Shown piece by piece: positions 9,753 through 22,000 of a stretch of DNA of 64,000 bases. Made by a program: the position numbers and the translations under genes. This stretch comes from Mastigamoeba balamuthi (taxonomy: Eukaryota > Evosea > Mastigamoebida > Mastigamoebidae), in the NCBI GenBank assembly GCA_902651635.1, contig CACRSC010000006.1, positions 270,530 to 334,529 of the forward strand, read 5' to 3'. Position 1 is the stretch's first letter. Every line of letters starts with the position of its first letter. The notes under the pieces are model-generated. The model did no database searches, was not told the origin of the DNA, and saw only the letters and a list, made by a program, of their open reading frames with translations.

Positions 9753-12394
9753 TTACACAGAGCTGGCGCTGTCAGCAGGGATCGGAGTTGCCGACTGCGA
9801 GGAGTTCGCAGAATTTCCCGTGCCAGACCCTGACGCACTCACCACGAGAGACAACGCGGACTGTGCGTGCGCTGCCTGATGAGCTTCATTGTCGCTGTAC
9901 ACGGGCGGCGGCGGCACCCCGAAGCAATCGTCGAAGCGTGGCGGAACCGCTGCAGTGTTCTGGAACGAGGTGGACATGATGAATGGCAGAGGCAGTGGAA
10001 CGTCAGCTGGAGCTCCGCTGCTTCCTTCTTCGGCAGCCTGCTCGGACACATGTGCAGCAGGCCCACAGCTAGCGGGGACGAAGTCGAGGGTGCCCACGTC
10101 CATCGGGAGGTTTGGCGCACTCTTCTTGCGCTTCTGCACCGACATGAACGCCACAGCAGCAACAGCGCCTGCTATGGCCACCCCCGTGACTCCCACCGGG
10201 ATGCCCACGATGACACCGAGGTTGACGCTGGTCTGCGTGGATTTCCCTACGTCGGTGGAGTTGGGCTTGGAGTCGGTGGTGCACCCGATGCTGGGGGGCT
10301 TGGTGGGAGTGTAGCCGTCAACGCAGAGGCACGTGGGGCTACACCCTTCGCCACCGTCGCACATCTCGTTGTCGTCGAGCTCCCCGTTTCCGCACCCAGT
10401 ACACTTGGTGCTGACAGGTGTCGTTGGCATATGCCCCTCCTGGCACAAGCAGTCGATCCCGCAGAAAGCGCCACCATCGCACTGCTCGTCGCCCACAACC
10501 CTGTTGTCTCCGCAGTCTGCGTAGGTCAATCGAGTGAGCTCAACGTGCCGCTGTCTGACCTTGTGCGCACCTGCGTGGCAGCTCTGAGAGACAGGATTGG
10601 TGGATTCGTATCCGTCCGAGCACTTGCACGAGGGCGTGCAGTGAACCCCAGAGTCACATTCCTCCCCAGCCTCGATCATTCCGTTACCGCACCCGGTCGT
10701 AACGCACAAACCTGCGTTGTTGCAGCGGTACACCTTGCCGAACACCACGGGGCATCCAGAGACGATCTCGCCCAGCTTCATCGTGCAGTCGGGGTCCGGT
10801 GCACCACACCCACAGTCGCAGCCATTGGAGGTGCCGTAGGTCCCGCCGAAGCACGCCCATGCCTGCGGGTAGTTCCTGCACTCGCCGCCGAAGCAGTGCC
10901 AAGCAACACCGCACGTTGTGTTGGCCGGGTGCGGCCTCAGGCAGTCAGCGTCGATGACCTTGCCGGGGCCTGTACACTCGCAGTCGCACTTGCCGTCGTT
11001 GAGCGCTGCCGCGGGGCACGAGGGGTCCGTCCACGCATCGACGCACGCGCCGTTGATGTCGCACGTGCTAAGGCGCCCGGAGGACGACGGACAGTTCGTG
11101 GCGGGCTGGTTCCAGATTCCGGCGATGGTGCTGTTGAGACAGTCCGGGTCCACATCCCTGCCGCACCCACACTGACACCCATCACCAGCCCCGTACGACT
11201 TGAGCTCGCACCCGGCGATGTTCTTGTTCCAATCAATTGCTGAGTTTTCCACAACTGAGTCCGCGAAATGGAGAAACATGGGAGGGCACTGATCCGCACA
11301 TTGGCAGAGGCCGCTGGAGTTGCATATCTGGCCTGCCCCCTGGTCGCAGCTCGAGGAGACAGGGCTCCGGAGGCAGTCGGGGTCCCAGAGCCCGCATTTG
11401 CAGTCGCACGTGCCATCCTTGTACCTGCCTGGCTCGCACGACCACCCAGAAGGGGCCCCGACGACAGCCCTTCCCCTCGTGCGGACCAGCAGCACGCTGT
11501 CGTTGCCGTTGGACCAGTCGGACATGTGCAGGCTCCACTCGTCACCGGGGTTCTGGCGCCACGCCGAGAGCCGAGAGCTGTCCTGCGACGCCGTGAAGTA
11601 CGATACCATTGTGCAGTCGCCCGCGATGCGCACGCCGATGAACAGCCTGGGCCGCGTGGCGACGACCGCTATCTGCGCAGAGTACCAGCGGAAGGGCACT
11701 ACTCCGAATGGTGGCACCAACGCCGTGGTGGGGACCTCGACGGAGAAGAACGGGACCGTCTCAGGCACGCCGCCGTTGTCATAGTAGGCGCTGATCGTGG
11801 CAGTGTACGGCGTGTTGGCGGTGATCGACGGCGCGTCGCCGTAGAGGGCCTTCCAGCATATCTGTTTTGGGTATGGAAAACAGATGCTTCTTTACTTGGC
11901 AGAAAACGGGTTAATCGGCTGGGATGCTCACCGTCGTGTAGTTCCACGGTAGCGAGCGCGGCGTGAACAGCTGGACGAACTCGGCACTGCTGCCCTGACC
12001 TGTGCCCGATGCTGATGCGTGAGCTCACGCTTTGTTCTTTCTCGGCGAGTTCCCCGCCTCTCAGAGCAATTAAACCGTTACGGGGAGCGGGATTTCCCAG
12101 TGACAATGCCAGAAAGGTCCCTCCGCACTGCCTCGCGTCTCAGCGAGTCTCGACGCTTTGAGATTGACGGAAGTGGCGTGGGGCAGAAAGGGCCGCGGTA
12201 CCAGAGCAGGCGTTGGCGAGGGGTGGCTGCTTCTTGTTGACCGGGGCGTTGGCGAGGTCGAAGAGGTCTGCGTCTGAGCCCCCGCACGTCTCTGTGTACG
12301 GGTTGCCGTTGACTGGCGGCACTGTCTGGGTCGCTGCGACGATTGCTAGCACGCCCAGCAGCGTGGTCGCGTGGAGGTGGGAATGGGAGATCAT
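9753..12394 (-). CDS. Type I membrane protein with Cys-rich DPDC and CGNGxxExxExCD repeats
   Basis: Three exons or more. Exon 1 starts at the ATG at 12394 with a signal peptide (ISHSHLHATTLLGVLAIVAA). A second short exon near 11935-12004 encodes GQGSSAEFVQLFTPRSLPW. The large exon runs from about 11860 to the stop at 9753. The ectodomain has a beta-rich N-terminal part, then four repeats with CDCxCG...DPDC or DADC, then three repeats of the CGNGxxExxEECD type (like DUF4215/Myxo-disulfide repeats). A single transmembrane helix (LGVIVGIPVGVTGVAIAGAV) is followed by KRKK and a ~110-residue Pro/Ser-rich cytoplasmic tail. Cell-surface adhesion or sensing is likely. The second splice junction keeps frame (A-C-S-G-Q-G-S-S). 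Confidence 0.75.
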
Positions 12395-12917
12395 TCTCTT
12401 CCGTGAGGTGCTGAGGGTTTTATGACAAGAAGCGAATCTGGCTCGCACGAGCCGCCCCAGTTTTGTTTTTCAAAAATAGGACCATGGATTTGATGGAGAC
12501 GTCTCGAGTCTTCAGCGTTTTCCAAAAAGACCCCGTGGCGCTGCGCTAGTTCGGTAATGCAGGTTGCGCACCCATCAACTCAGTTGGCGGCCCTAGGATG
12601 GCTCGAGCGAGTTTTTCAATTGACGAAAAATGACCAAAAAGATGTGTTCCTCAATGACCGAATCCTATGGATTGGGCACCCGATCATGCGTGATTGGCTA
12701 CTCAGGTCTTCCTTTCTGATGTTACTCCTTTGTGGTCAGACCGAGAGCGATTGGTACTCGAAGCGGCCTTGTGTCTACCACGTCGCTTGTTCCCGGACTG
12801 CATCAGGAATCCGCCAGATATCCCTGTATCTTGCAGATATCTGTGGGACAGTACTGCTTCAACGGCTTTTTTCTGTCCCCACAGAAACGGTAACCAACCT
12901 CAACCTCCAACCTCAAC
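12395..12917. other. Divergent intergenic region
   Basis: Lies between the starts of the minus-strand receptor and a plus-strand small gene, so it must contain both promoters. I see no clear core-promoter motif, repeat or RNA gene. Confidence 0.4.
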
Positions 12918-13527
12918 ATGTCTGAGAGCGGCGTCGTGGGTGCGCTGCTGAAGCCCACACCCCCCTCCAGCAGCGCACCACTGACTGCACCCACCACGCG
13001 CGCTCTGCACGCGCAGGAACGTACGAGTACGTGAAGCCCGGCACGGACAAGTCCACGCAGACCCTCGTGCTCAAGCCCGACCACACCGCCTCCTTCTCCG
13101 AGCGCTCCGGTGCCCTCCTCGCCCTCCCCCATCATCCCCTCCCATCCACCCCTCCTTCCCCAGCGTGCGGGCCGCTGACAGCGCCAGCAGACAACTCGCT
13201 CGAGACGGTCGAGGCCAAGGGCGAGGGCTCGTGGTCTGTGGCTGGCGACCAGCTCAAGGTGGTCCTCAGCTACCTCGACAAGACCATCAAGATCAAGGCG
13301 CGTAGTGACGGCCACACACACCCGCACGCACGCCCGAGAGGTGGGGGGTGGGGGAGTGAGTGTGCCAGGCCTGACCCCGGTGACGTGACCACCTGCAGCG
13401 GACGACACTGGTGCCTGGCATCGAGTCGGGCAACTCGCACGCCCAGAACGTCGCGATACCCCTGACGCTCAAGGAGATCGTCAACGCGCCCGCCCACGGC
13501 ACCAACAAGTGGAAGCGCGTCAACTGA
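12918..13527 (+). CDS. Small 116-residue protein, four exons, family not recognised
   Basis: Exons 12918-12939, 13017-13109, 13191-13297 and 13399-13527 join in frame: MSESGVVGTYEYVKPGTDKS, then LVLKPDHTASFSERSD, then a segment with GEGSWSVAGDQLKVVLSYLD, then the terminal HAQNVAIPLTLKEIVNAP. The short beta-strand pattern suggests a compact, lipocalin-like or DUF-type beta fold (inference). The last intron only keeps frame if its donor is GC (AAG|GCGCG) instead of the nearby GT. A polyadenylation-like AATAAA lies at about 13581. Confidence 0.6.
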
Positions 13528-13744
13528 GCTCGCCCGGGCCGCCCCCGCCCCCGTCGCGCTGCCCACCACCAAGGCCATCAAATAAAACTCGCAGCTTGAG
13601 TGTGTTGTTCTTACCACTTTACATCATGAAGTGAGAGAGGAGAGACGATGAAGAGATGGGGTGAGGGAGGGTAGTGTTGTAAGGGGGGGGGGGATGAGAT
13701 GGAGATGATGGATGCCCCCTACTGGGGGGCATAAGTCATGATAG

Positions 13745-15739
13745 CTATGATCGGGAGATGACGATGGTCCAGCTGTCCTCGACGGCCTTGATGGTTGCCG
13801 AGACGGGGTCGCGGCCCTCGTGGCCCTCGGGGGCCTCGTGGACGGCGCGTGTCCTGGCCGTCAGGGGGTTCTGCAGCGACGGCGACACGGTGATGATCAC
13901 CGGCAGCGCGCGGTTGACGCGCTCGAGCGACGCCGTCTGGTTGCCCGCGCTGACGACGTAGTCCGTCAGGACGTTGCTGTCCGTGTCGATGGCCGCGAGG
14001 ATCGAGAGCCTCCAGCCGCCCATCGACGCGGCGCAGAGGTACTTGTCGACGGCCGTCTCGAGCGTGCAGTCGTCGCAGCGCTGCGAGAACCACAGCTGGC
14101 CGGCCTTGCTCGCGTTGGTCGTCCAGCGCGCGGTCCAGCACAGCCGCGTCACCGCCGTCCGCGCGACCGAGCCCCCGGAGGCCTGCGCGTGGCGCTGCGC
14201 GAGCATCACGGCGGGCGCCACTGCGGCCATCGCGAGCACAGCGCACAGCCCGACCAGCGCGTAGAACACCACGTTGTTCACCTGCACGTTGCCGCGCGCC
14301 GTCACCGACGTCGGGGCGAGCGACACGGTGCTCGCCGTGATGCCGCAGCTGCTGTTGCTGCTGGTGGGGCTGCCGCGGCGGTTGTTGCGGGCGCCCGCGT
14401 TGCTGATGCTGTGGATGGCGCCCTCGAGGCTCATGATGCTGTCGTGGCTCGACATCAGCTCCCCCTTCTCGCCGCCCCTCACGCCGCACACGTACTCGTC
14501 CCTGGCGAGCACCTCGGGCGTGGGCGCGGCAGAGAGCACGGGCTTCGGATGCTGCGCGCGGTGCACGATTTAGAAACAGTTGGGGAATTGGAGGGAATTG
14601 GAGGAATTGGGGGGAGAATTTGGCTCGCACGTGTCTGTTGTGCGTCTGGTCCCGCGAGTACCACTTGCCGTTGCAGCACGCGGGGTCGGAGCAGTAGAAG
14701 CAGAAGTCGAGGTGGTGGCGGGCGTTCCTGCCCGCGGGGTGCGGCTGCACGCAGTGGTAGCGCGTGAGCTTGCTCTCCTTGTGCACGTAGGCGGGCGCCC
14801 AGTGTATCTTGCAGCAGTAGTTGGTCCTGCAGTACCCCATGCACTGCGCGCCCGCCGCGACGACGGCCTCGCGCAGCCTCGCCGCGGCGCCCTCGTGGCT
14901 GCGCACCCAGTCGTAGCTGAGCAGCTTCTCCAGGCGCGCGACGCACTGGCACGGCTCGCCGCTGGCGGGCGGCGTGTACGGCACCGCCGGCGCCTGCGCG
15001 ATGGGCGCCTTGGCGCGCTGCATGACCCACACGCCCTTGTACGTGAAGAAGCAGTGGCGCGTCTCGCTGGGCCGCGCGAGGCACAGCGGCAGCGGCAGCC
15101 CGTGCTCGGTGCAGAAGTCGTCGCACTCGCACGCGCCCATGCAGGAGACGCCCGACGCCGCCCAGTTCTGCTCCCACCGCGCCGACCCCGCGCGGCACTG
15201 CACGCTCGACGACTCCATCATGTCCGCCAGCCTCTGCGCGCACCTCGGGCTGAGCGCGCGCGCGCACGTGCGGCGTGAGCGTTGGGGGCGCGCGTTGGCG
15301 GTTGATCCGCGTCGTTTCGCGTGGTGCAGGGAATTCAATTCAATTCGCGGGGCGTTGCATTTACCAGCGCTGCGGCACAACGGTCTTGGCGTCGGGCGTC
15401 TCCTCCGCGGGCATCTGCAGCAGCTCCTGCGGCGGCCGCAGCTGCTCGGGCGACACCAGCTGCTGCTGCTGCGGCGGCGGGGGCGCGTAGTTGTAGTAGT
15501 AGTCCTCCGACTGCGGCGTGGGCTCGTCGGGGCTGGACAGCAGGTCGCACTGCATGTCCGCCTGGTGCTGCGGCTGCCCCTGCGCGGGGAGCAGCCCGAG
15601 CCACTCGTCGCTCTCTCTCTGCTGCTGCACGCACGGTGATTTTTTTGGTGCAGCGCGGTGCACGTTTCTGCCAGGTGAGAATCGGGACGGAACGGAAGGG
15701 AAGCGGTGCGCGCACGTCGTTCAGCTCCCAGGCTGCCAT
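13745..15739 (-). CDS. Cys-rich single-pass membrane protein, function unknown
   Basis: Probable start at 15739 (MAAWELND), spliced over a short intron to QQRESDEWLGLLPA. The N-terminal region is Pro/Gln-rich (YYYNYAPPPPQQQQ). A middle exon (about 15270-14620) is very Cys-rich, with two related patches (SCMGACECDDFCTEHG and QCMGYCRTNYCCKIHW), each followed by an aromatic K-rich stretch (TYKGVW and HKESKLTRY). The last exon (from about 14550) holds one transmembrane helix (FYALVGLCAVLAMAAVAPAV) and a ~150-residue C-terminal domain with a CWTARW...CDDC...CAASMGGW pattern. I found no signal peptide; the protein could be type II. Exon limits are approximate. Confidence 0.5.
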
Positions 15740-15849
15740 TGGCCAATGAGGTGCGGCAACCGCAGGGACGCGGGGGATGCGAAGAGAGCGTTGACGCAGA
15801 TAATCCACTGAAAAGGCGTTGGAAGGGTGGTGGTGTGCCGGTGTGGGCA

Positions 15850-16560
15850 AAATATCCACACGGCCCGAGAATCAAGGCGACCCTCCTCAGTTGATCCAGT
15901 CCCAACGGAACGAGACACTCCGTGCCACAACACCTCCACCTGGGACCCCACCACGTCCTCTCCCACGCACGTGCTCAACCCGAAGCTGACGCTGCCCGAC
16001 GACTTCTTCGTAACGCTCGAGAGGCTGCCGGTTGCTGCCATCGAGCATCCGATCTATTTGGCCTCCCTAAGGAAGTACACGTCAATGCCCCACCACCGTC
16101 GATTCTCGAGGGGGCATCCCGGTGCGTCTGATAGTCAATGGTGACGCATGAATTCCCTGTTTGGAGCGGACATGCTGTCTGCGTGGATTTGCCTTCGTGT
16201 TTTTCCCCACTGTCGCGCAGTGCCTCAGTCGGAGACCCATGCTGAGCACTGTGCCAAGGAGTTAATGCAGACCAAGACCAAATACAGGGCTGTCAATGCA
16301 ATTACACAGCGTGACGGATCGGTAGTTCTACTTCACCAAGCCACTGACAAGGATGACCCTGACTGGACCACTGGGAGCACGTGCACATCTTCAGGCACTC
16401 CCCAACATGGAGCACACAGGATCTGGGTTGGGTCCGGGAGTCAAACATCGCGATCTATGACATCATCATCAACTTGCTTGAGCAGATGCCTGTCATTCTC
16501 ACAGGATCTTCTGGCATGAGAAAGACCTTGCTGTTATTCCTCTGTGACACTTCGCTGTAA
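15850..16560 (+). pseudogene. Broken Crinkler (CRN)-like gene fragment
   Basis: Short segments in the plus direction resemble the region around the NTPase core of Crinkler-type proteins (for example NIAIYDIIINLLEQMPVIL). It looks degenerate and broken several times, so it is treated as a fossil. It lies at the boundary where composition changes from GC-rich to the AT-rich island. The family call rests on weak motif memory. Confidence 0.35.
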
Positions 16561-19070
16561 ATGGCCAAGAAAGGCCCGTGTGTCGTTCTTATGACAAAGG
16601 CAAACATATTCGGAATAGTTATGCTCATTATCCTACTAATTTCTGCAGTTCTGTGATACTGAAATAACTGATAAGTAAGCTGTGCAGTTACCATCTGATT
16701 ACCACATGGTTTTGCACAGTTCTTCTTTTCCTGTGCAAAAGATGTTTTTTCATTTCCTGTGATCTTATATGTGGTACCCACATGGGAACTGGAGATCACT
16801 GCCGTCAGTCTCGTGCAGTATCATGCAGATACCATACAGATACTATGCGGGTTCTGAACACTCACTTTTCCTTCCTTTAAATCCCAAGTGAAACATAATG
16901 GAATATTCCACAAATTGCAGTGAACACCAGGTGAGCTGATTACTCACACAGGTCCTGTAAGTGCCGAAAACGGTAAAAAGAGTGCCAAATAAACAGCTGA
17001 AACGAGTAGGCAATGTAATGAGCATTAGAATGAGCCCTGAGTCATGAGTGTGAAACAATTTGACAGAACAAAACCATCTTGAATACTAAAGAAAAAGCAG
17101 TGCAGCAGAAGAATAAGAGACCATGCAGGTACCATACAGTTTTAACTGAAAAAGGAAAAGACAGAAAACCAAAATAGGTAAAGACCAGATGAGAATGATC
17201 AGAAGAGGTGCAGTGTACTGTGTGGGTACCCATGCAGTTGCATTCATTACTCACATGAGTACTGGAAAAATACCTTTCTGTTCTTTTTTGTCTTCTACAA
17301 TAACTGTTTATTGCCCCATTAAGTGTAAACTGATATGAAGCATGAATGTAATGAAGTTCCACACCTGGTACACATGAATTCCATATTGCAGGTATGATGG
17401 TTGTTGAAGCAGTACTGCACTCAGATTGTGAAGAACCAGTACCAGCAGCATCACAGCATTGAGATCTTCATTCAACTCACTAATTAGCTTGAAGAGACAG
17501 CAAAACATGTTATCAGTGAGTATGATTTTCATAGCATAAGAAGCAAAGTGACTATGTATACTATCCATAAAGTGATCATCATACTATTTTAAGAGTAGGC
17601 TTTTCATTTCTTTTTCACTCAGAAGTACCATCAAGGACTATAAAGCAGTGGCCTGGTTGATTCAGTTTGTATTACAAAGAAAGTAAGTGATATCCGAGAG
17701 GATAATCAGAATTGAGCAGTCTTTTAGCAAAAAGCACTCACCTGGTGATTCTTATCATTCCAAATTTAACAGAGATTATTCAGAGCAATCCATTAAAGGA
17801 GGACAAGGAACTGGCTTTTTTACCACTTTCTTTCTTTATTGTTCATATAAAGCCCACTTGATATGCCAGTTAACCCAATCACTTCAGATTGGGCGGTTGA
17901 TGTTCTGATTGTGGGCTTGAGTCACCCTATCATTGAACTATACCCATTTTTCTTCTAAGTACAACAATCAGATGCTTAACACAGCATTGCTATCAGAGAG
18001 TAGGCAAAAGAGAGTACCCAAGAGCAGGAAGATTGAGAAAATGAGGGCAGGAGGAAAGAAAGAAGAAGGCAGTCATAATTTTTTTCAGAAGATCCATCAG
18101 AAAGAAGACTATTGCCCAATAGAGCCATGATGAGATGGTCACTCTCATTAGCCTGATTTAGTGATGGTGCTGCTTCTGATGCTGTTACTGGTGCAAGTGC
18201 TGCTGCTACTTTTATGTGTGGCACTGGAACTGAGGTAACACTGGCAAAATTCTCATGCTTAATATCAGTTTCCTGCAGAAGAGTGAGCAAAGACAGTAAT
18301 TGAATGTGAAACAGTAAAGAGTAGAAAAAGCATGCACAAATAACTGGAAACGTCTAGGCAATAAAATTGCGTTTGAATGATTTCTGGGTCGTTAGTATGG
18401 CGCAGTTTGACAGTGCATAAACTGTCTTTTATTCCAAGAAACATAGCAGTAGAAAAAATGTGAAGGAATATACAAGAAAAAAACCGATAACCTAAATATG
18501 TGAACATCTGCACAGGCACCTGCATGAGTCTCTCTTTCTCACTGCTCTGTTACAGTGCTAATCAGTCATCATAGCATAAACACTGTAATGGCAGATAACA
18601 GCTACTTCAATTATATAAGAAACTATCTGACAAGTCCACTACAGGATGAGCAGTAGGCACAGCAGTACAGAAGTAAGAAGAAGGAAAGACAAAGAGAAGG
18701 CAGTTGTGTTGCAGGTCTTAAGAGAGTACATTCAGAAGCAGCTCTGAAAAGACCGAGTCCAATCCTGTTGTGGTTCATGCACTTGGTTAGGAAGCATTTA
18801 AACATGTTGTTATTCACTGTTCTTGCTGGCTGTCTTGCAGTGCTTTTCTGTTCTTTGAATGTATTTGGGATTTTGGGGTCATTATGGGATTAAAGGGATG
18901 CTCTCTTTCTAGGTGAGTTGTCTGTTCTGGATATTAAATCAGAAATTAGGGAAAAGAATACAGTTGATGATCACTGCGACTTTTGTTAGAGTGTGTTTGT
19001 TTCAAATCTGTCATAATCATCATTTTAAATTGGTTTTTGTGAAATCAAATGTGGTGCTTGTTCATTTTTC
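16561..19070. other. AT-rich stretch without recognisable gene
   Basis: About 2.5 kb of low-GC sequence with only short open frames and no recognisable domain on either strand. One imperfect hairpin is listed separately at 17849-17917. It could hold introns or UTR of an unrecognised gene, or degenerate repeats. Confidence 0.45.
17849..17917. other. ~70-base imperfect hairpin
   Basis: Outer arms AAGCCCAC and GTGGGCTT are perfect complements, and an inner stem CCCAATC/GATTGGG closes a 6-base loop. The middle is unpaired or weakly paired. It has tRNA-like dimensions but lacks a B-box (GGTTCRA), so I do not call it a tRNA. Confidence 0.3.
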
Positions 19071-22000
19071 TTATGTATCATTGGCACTGGTTCGAGTATT
19101 GGAGATAGCACGTAGATCAATAACATATGCTGGACAGCTTTGTGTTTCATCAAACAGAAACCACTCCGAGCCCTGAGTACTGGTATGACTGTCATATCCC
19201 ATCATTGGCTTCATTCCACCAACCGTCTGATGCATGTGAAAAGTTTTTCCTGGTAGTACTTTCATCATAACTATTCTCGTTGACTCTCCCTAGTAATGCG
19301 AATTGTTAGTTGAATAAAAGGAAGAGCTAACCAACCTCACTGAGAGGAATTGGTATTGTTGTTCCATCTGAGACCATTGCATTAGAATACTGAAGTGTGT
19401 ACTCAACATAGCGACTTGTATAGACCCCAAAGTGTGGATCTCCAAAGAAGCCATAGTCTGTGCACTTTGATGGATTCAGTGGATGGCCCACTCGAAGAAG
19501 CCCATAGAGACAGATTTTCTCAATATTCTCCTCTTTAGTGCCATGAAATGCCCACCTTTCTTCCAGCTCGGTTTCCTCTTTTCTATGAAGCACATCTCGC
19601 ATAAATACTTTGCGTGATTCAAACCAACTGCTAAGAACTGGATTGATCACCCTCCAAGCTCGAACCACCACGAATGTCAGAGGTGGTTTGCTCATCTTGA
19701 TGTATTTTTCGTTGTAATCCTCGTGATGCATTTGATAATTACTTGGTAGCATTCTCCGAAATTCTGTAAGCTCTTTTCCCACTAATGGCTCCAGTTGAAC
19801 AGTGTGGTTGTTGTTTAGTTGCTTGCACAAATTGATGTGCTTTGGCTCTTCCATTTTTGTTTTCATCTGGATTGGTTCCCTTGGAGTGATATTCTCTATT
19901 GCATCTGCTGGTCTTATTGCATGAAGTTGCATATCACTAATTTTACTGTTTTGCACCAGAATAGCCTTCGCTCTCTTTATTCTTGTGAGGTATATGGCAA
20001 TGAAAACACTAATCATAAGGATAAGTGCAAAACAGCAAACAGATCCACCAATAATTGCACCAACATTCGTATGAGAAGCTGGCATCTTTGAACTGCTGCT
20101 CTGTGGCTTTTGTTGCTCCCATGAAGCAAATGATTGAAATGGAGCCTGAGCTTCCTCTGATATTTCAGATTTTTGCCAAGAATGTGATGCATACGATTGA
20201 AACGGTACCTGAGCTTCCTCTGATTGTTCGGATTGTTGCCAAGACTGTGATGACTGTTGCTCATATGAAGTTTCAGATGAAGATGAAGATGAAGATGAAG
20301 ATGATCTTTCTGATATTTCTGTCAGATCTGATGTTATTTTCCTCTCTGATGAATGGGAATCGGAAAAACAAACGGATTCGTTTGTGCATGATCCATCAAG
20401 GCATAGAGTGCAGCCACTAACCATTTTGCAATTGGTTCTATTTCTGCTTTTACATGAAAGGCATTCATCCTGTTGATAATGGCATAACTTCTCCTGTTCA
20501 CACCATTGACAGGCATTTGCTTGAATGCATCCACTCTGGTTTCCCCTGAAAGACATGCAGTTTGAGCATGTTGCTGATACATAGCCACAGCTGTTGTTAC
20601 ACCAACCACATTGCGAATTTTCAGTGCATTGGACCGAAGATAGTGATTCGCACTTCAAACACTTGTATCTCTCAGTACATATGCCATTACACCATTCGCA
20701 ATCATTATCCTGGCAGCGCGACTTATTTTTCCATCTTGAACATTGGCACTGATTTTGAGAATCAACACATAAGCTCTGGCCACACCAGAAGCAGGCATTT
20801 TGTGAGCAAATGTCCTTTCTTGTATAGTTGGAGCATGTAACACACTTGGATAGCATCGTAGTGATACTACTGTCTAGACAGTCATCAGTATAGCATACTG
20901 TGGGATCTACTGTCAAATAGAGACTCCTTCCACATAATGAAGAGGGTATGGGACCAGTCAAGAGGTTGCCATCCAGTGAACTGAAACAGAGTCAACAAAT
21001 GAAAACTGAATACAAATTGGAAGGTGAGCAGGCATACAGTGATGTCAGTGAACTAATTCCTCCAATAGCTGGAGGAATTGTACCACGAATATTGTTGTCT
21101 TGCAAATTTCTGAGAAAAATTAGATTTGGTTTGAACAACTATGTACATCGTCTCAAGACTACTGGATTGCAATGTGCTGGGGATTGTTCCACTGAGATGA
21201 TTTCTGTGCAGGTCCCTACTGTTTTTCAGTTATACAGTACGAAATTAGTTCGAACAGATTCTTGAGAATCTTCAGGTTGTTGAGGCTCTTGGGAATCGTT
21301 CCACCTAACTGGTTTTGTCCAGCAATCCTTAAGAAATATGTGAGAGTCGCCCATCTGGTGGATATTACAGAGAAGTGAGGTTGTTGCCGATATTCTCCGG
21401 AATCGTTCCGCTCAGGTAGTTCGTATTCAGATGCCTGTAGAAGTGTTAAAAGCTCAGGAAAAACAGTGATATACATTTCATCGAGATATTTCAACTTCGT
21501 AATACTATCTGGAAGAGTTCCTTCCAGCTTGGAGTTGTGTATTCTTCTGCGTTATCAAATGGATGAGAAAAATGAGGCATAATCTACTTACAGCGAAATC
21601 AACTGTTTGATATTTCCGATTGCGTCTGGGATAGTCCCACTTAGACCATTTCCTGTAAGCTCTCTGAAAAGGGTAAGTTTAATCTTCAATGTTCATAGAT
21701 GTGCACAGAGTTTTGAGATATTGGAGGTCCCCGATACTTTGGGGGATTGTCCCAGTAAAGGCGCTCTTCAGTTCTCTGTTGGTTATGGCTTAGCGTTTCT
21801 GGATCATCCTGGACCAATTCGTACACTGCTGCGATGTGGCCCACACCGTCACAAGTCACTCCATAGAGTTGGTCCTGACACGGCTTTGACCAATTGCAGG
21901 GCGACACATACCACCTGGGCATGCCCCTGGAAACATCGCAGAGGAAGTGCATCTCCGCCGCAAAGTCAGGGTCTCTCGGTTCTCTGCAGCGTGACCTGCG

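Noticed and set aside
17849-17917. tRNA gene
   Set aside because: Acceptor-like stem and central hairpin are present, but there is no B-box (GGTTCRANNCC) and no proper T-arm, and the anticodon loop would have the wrong size.
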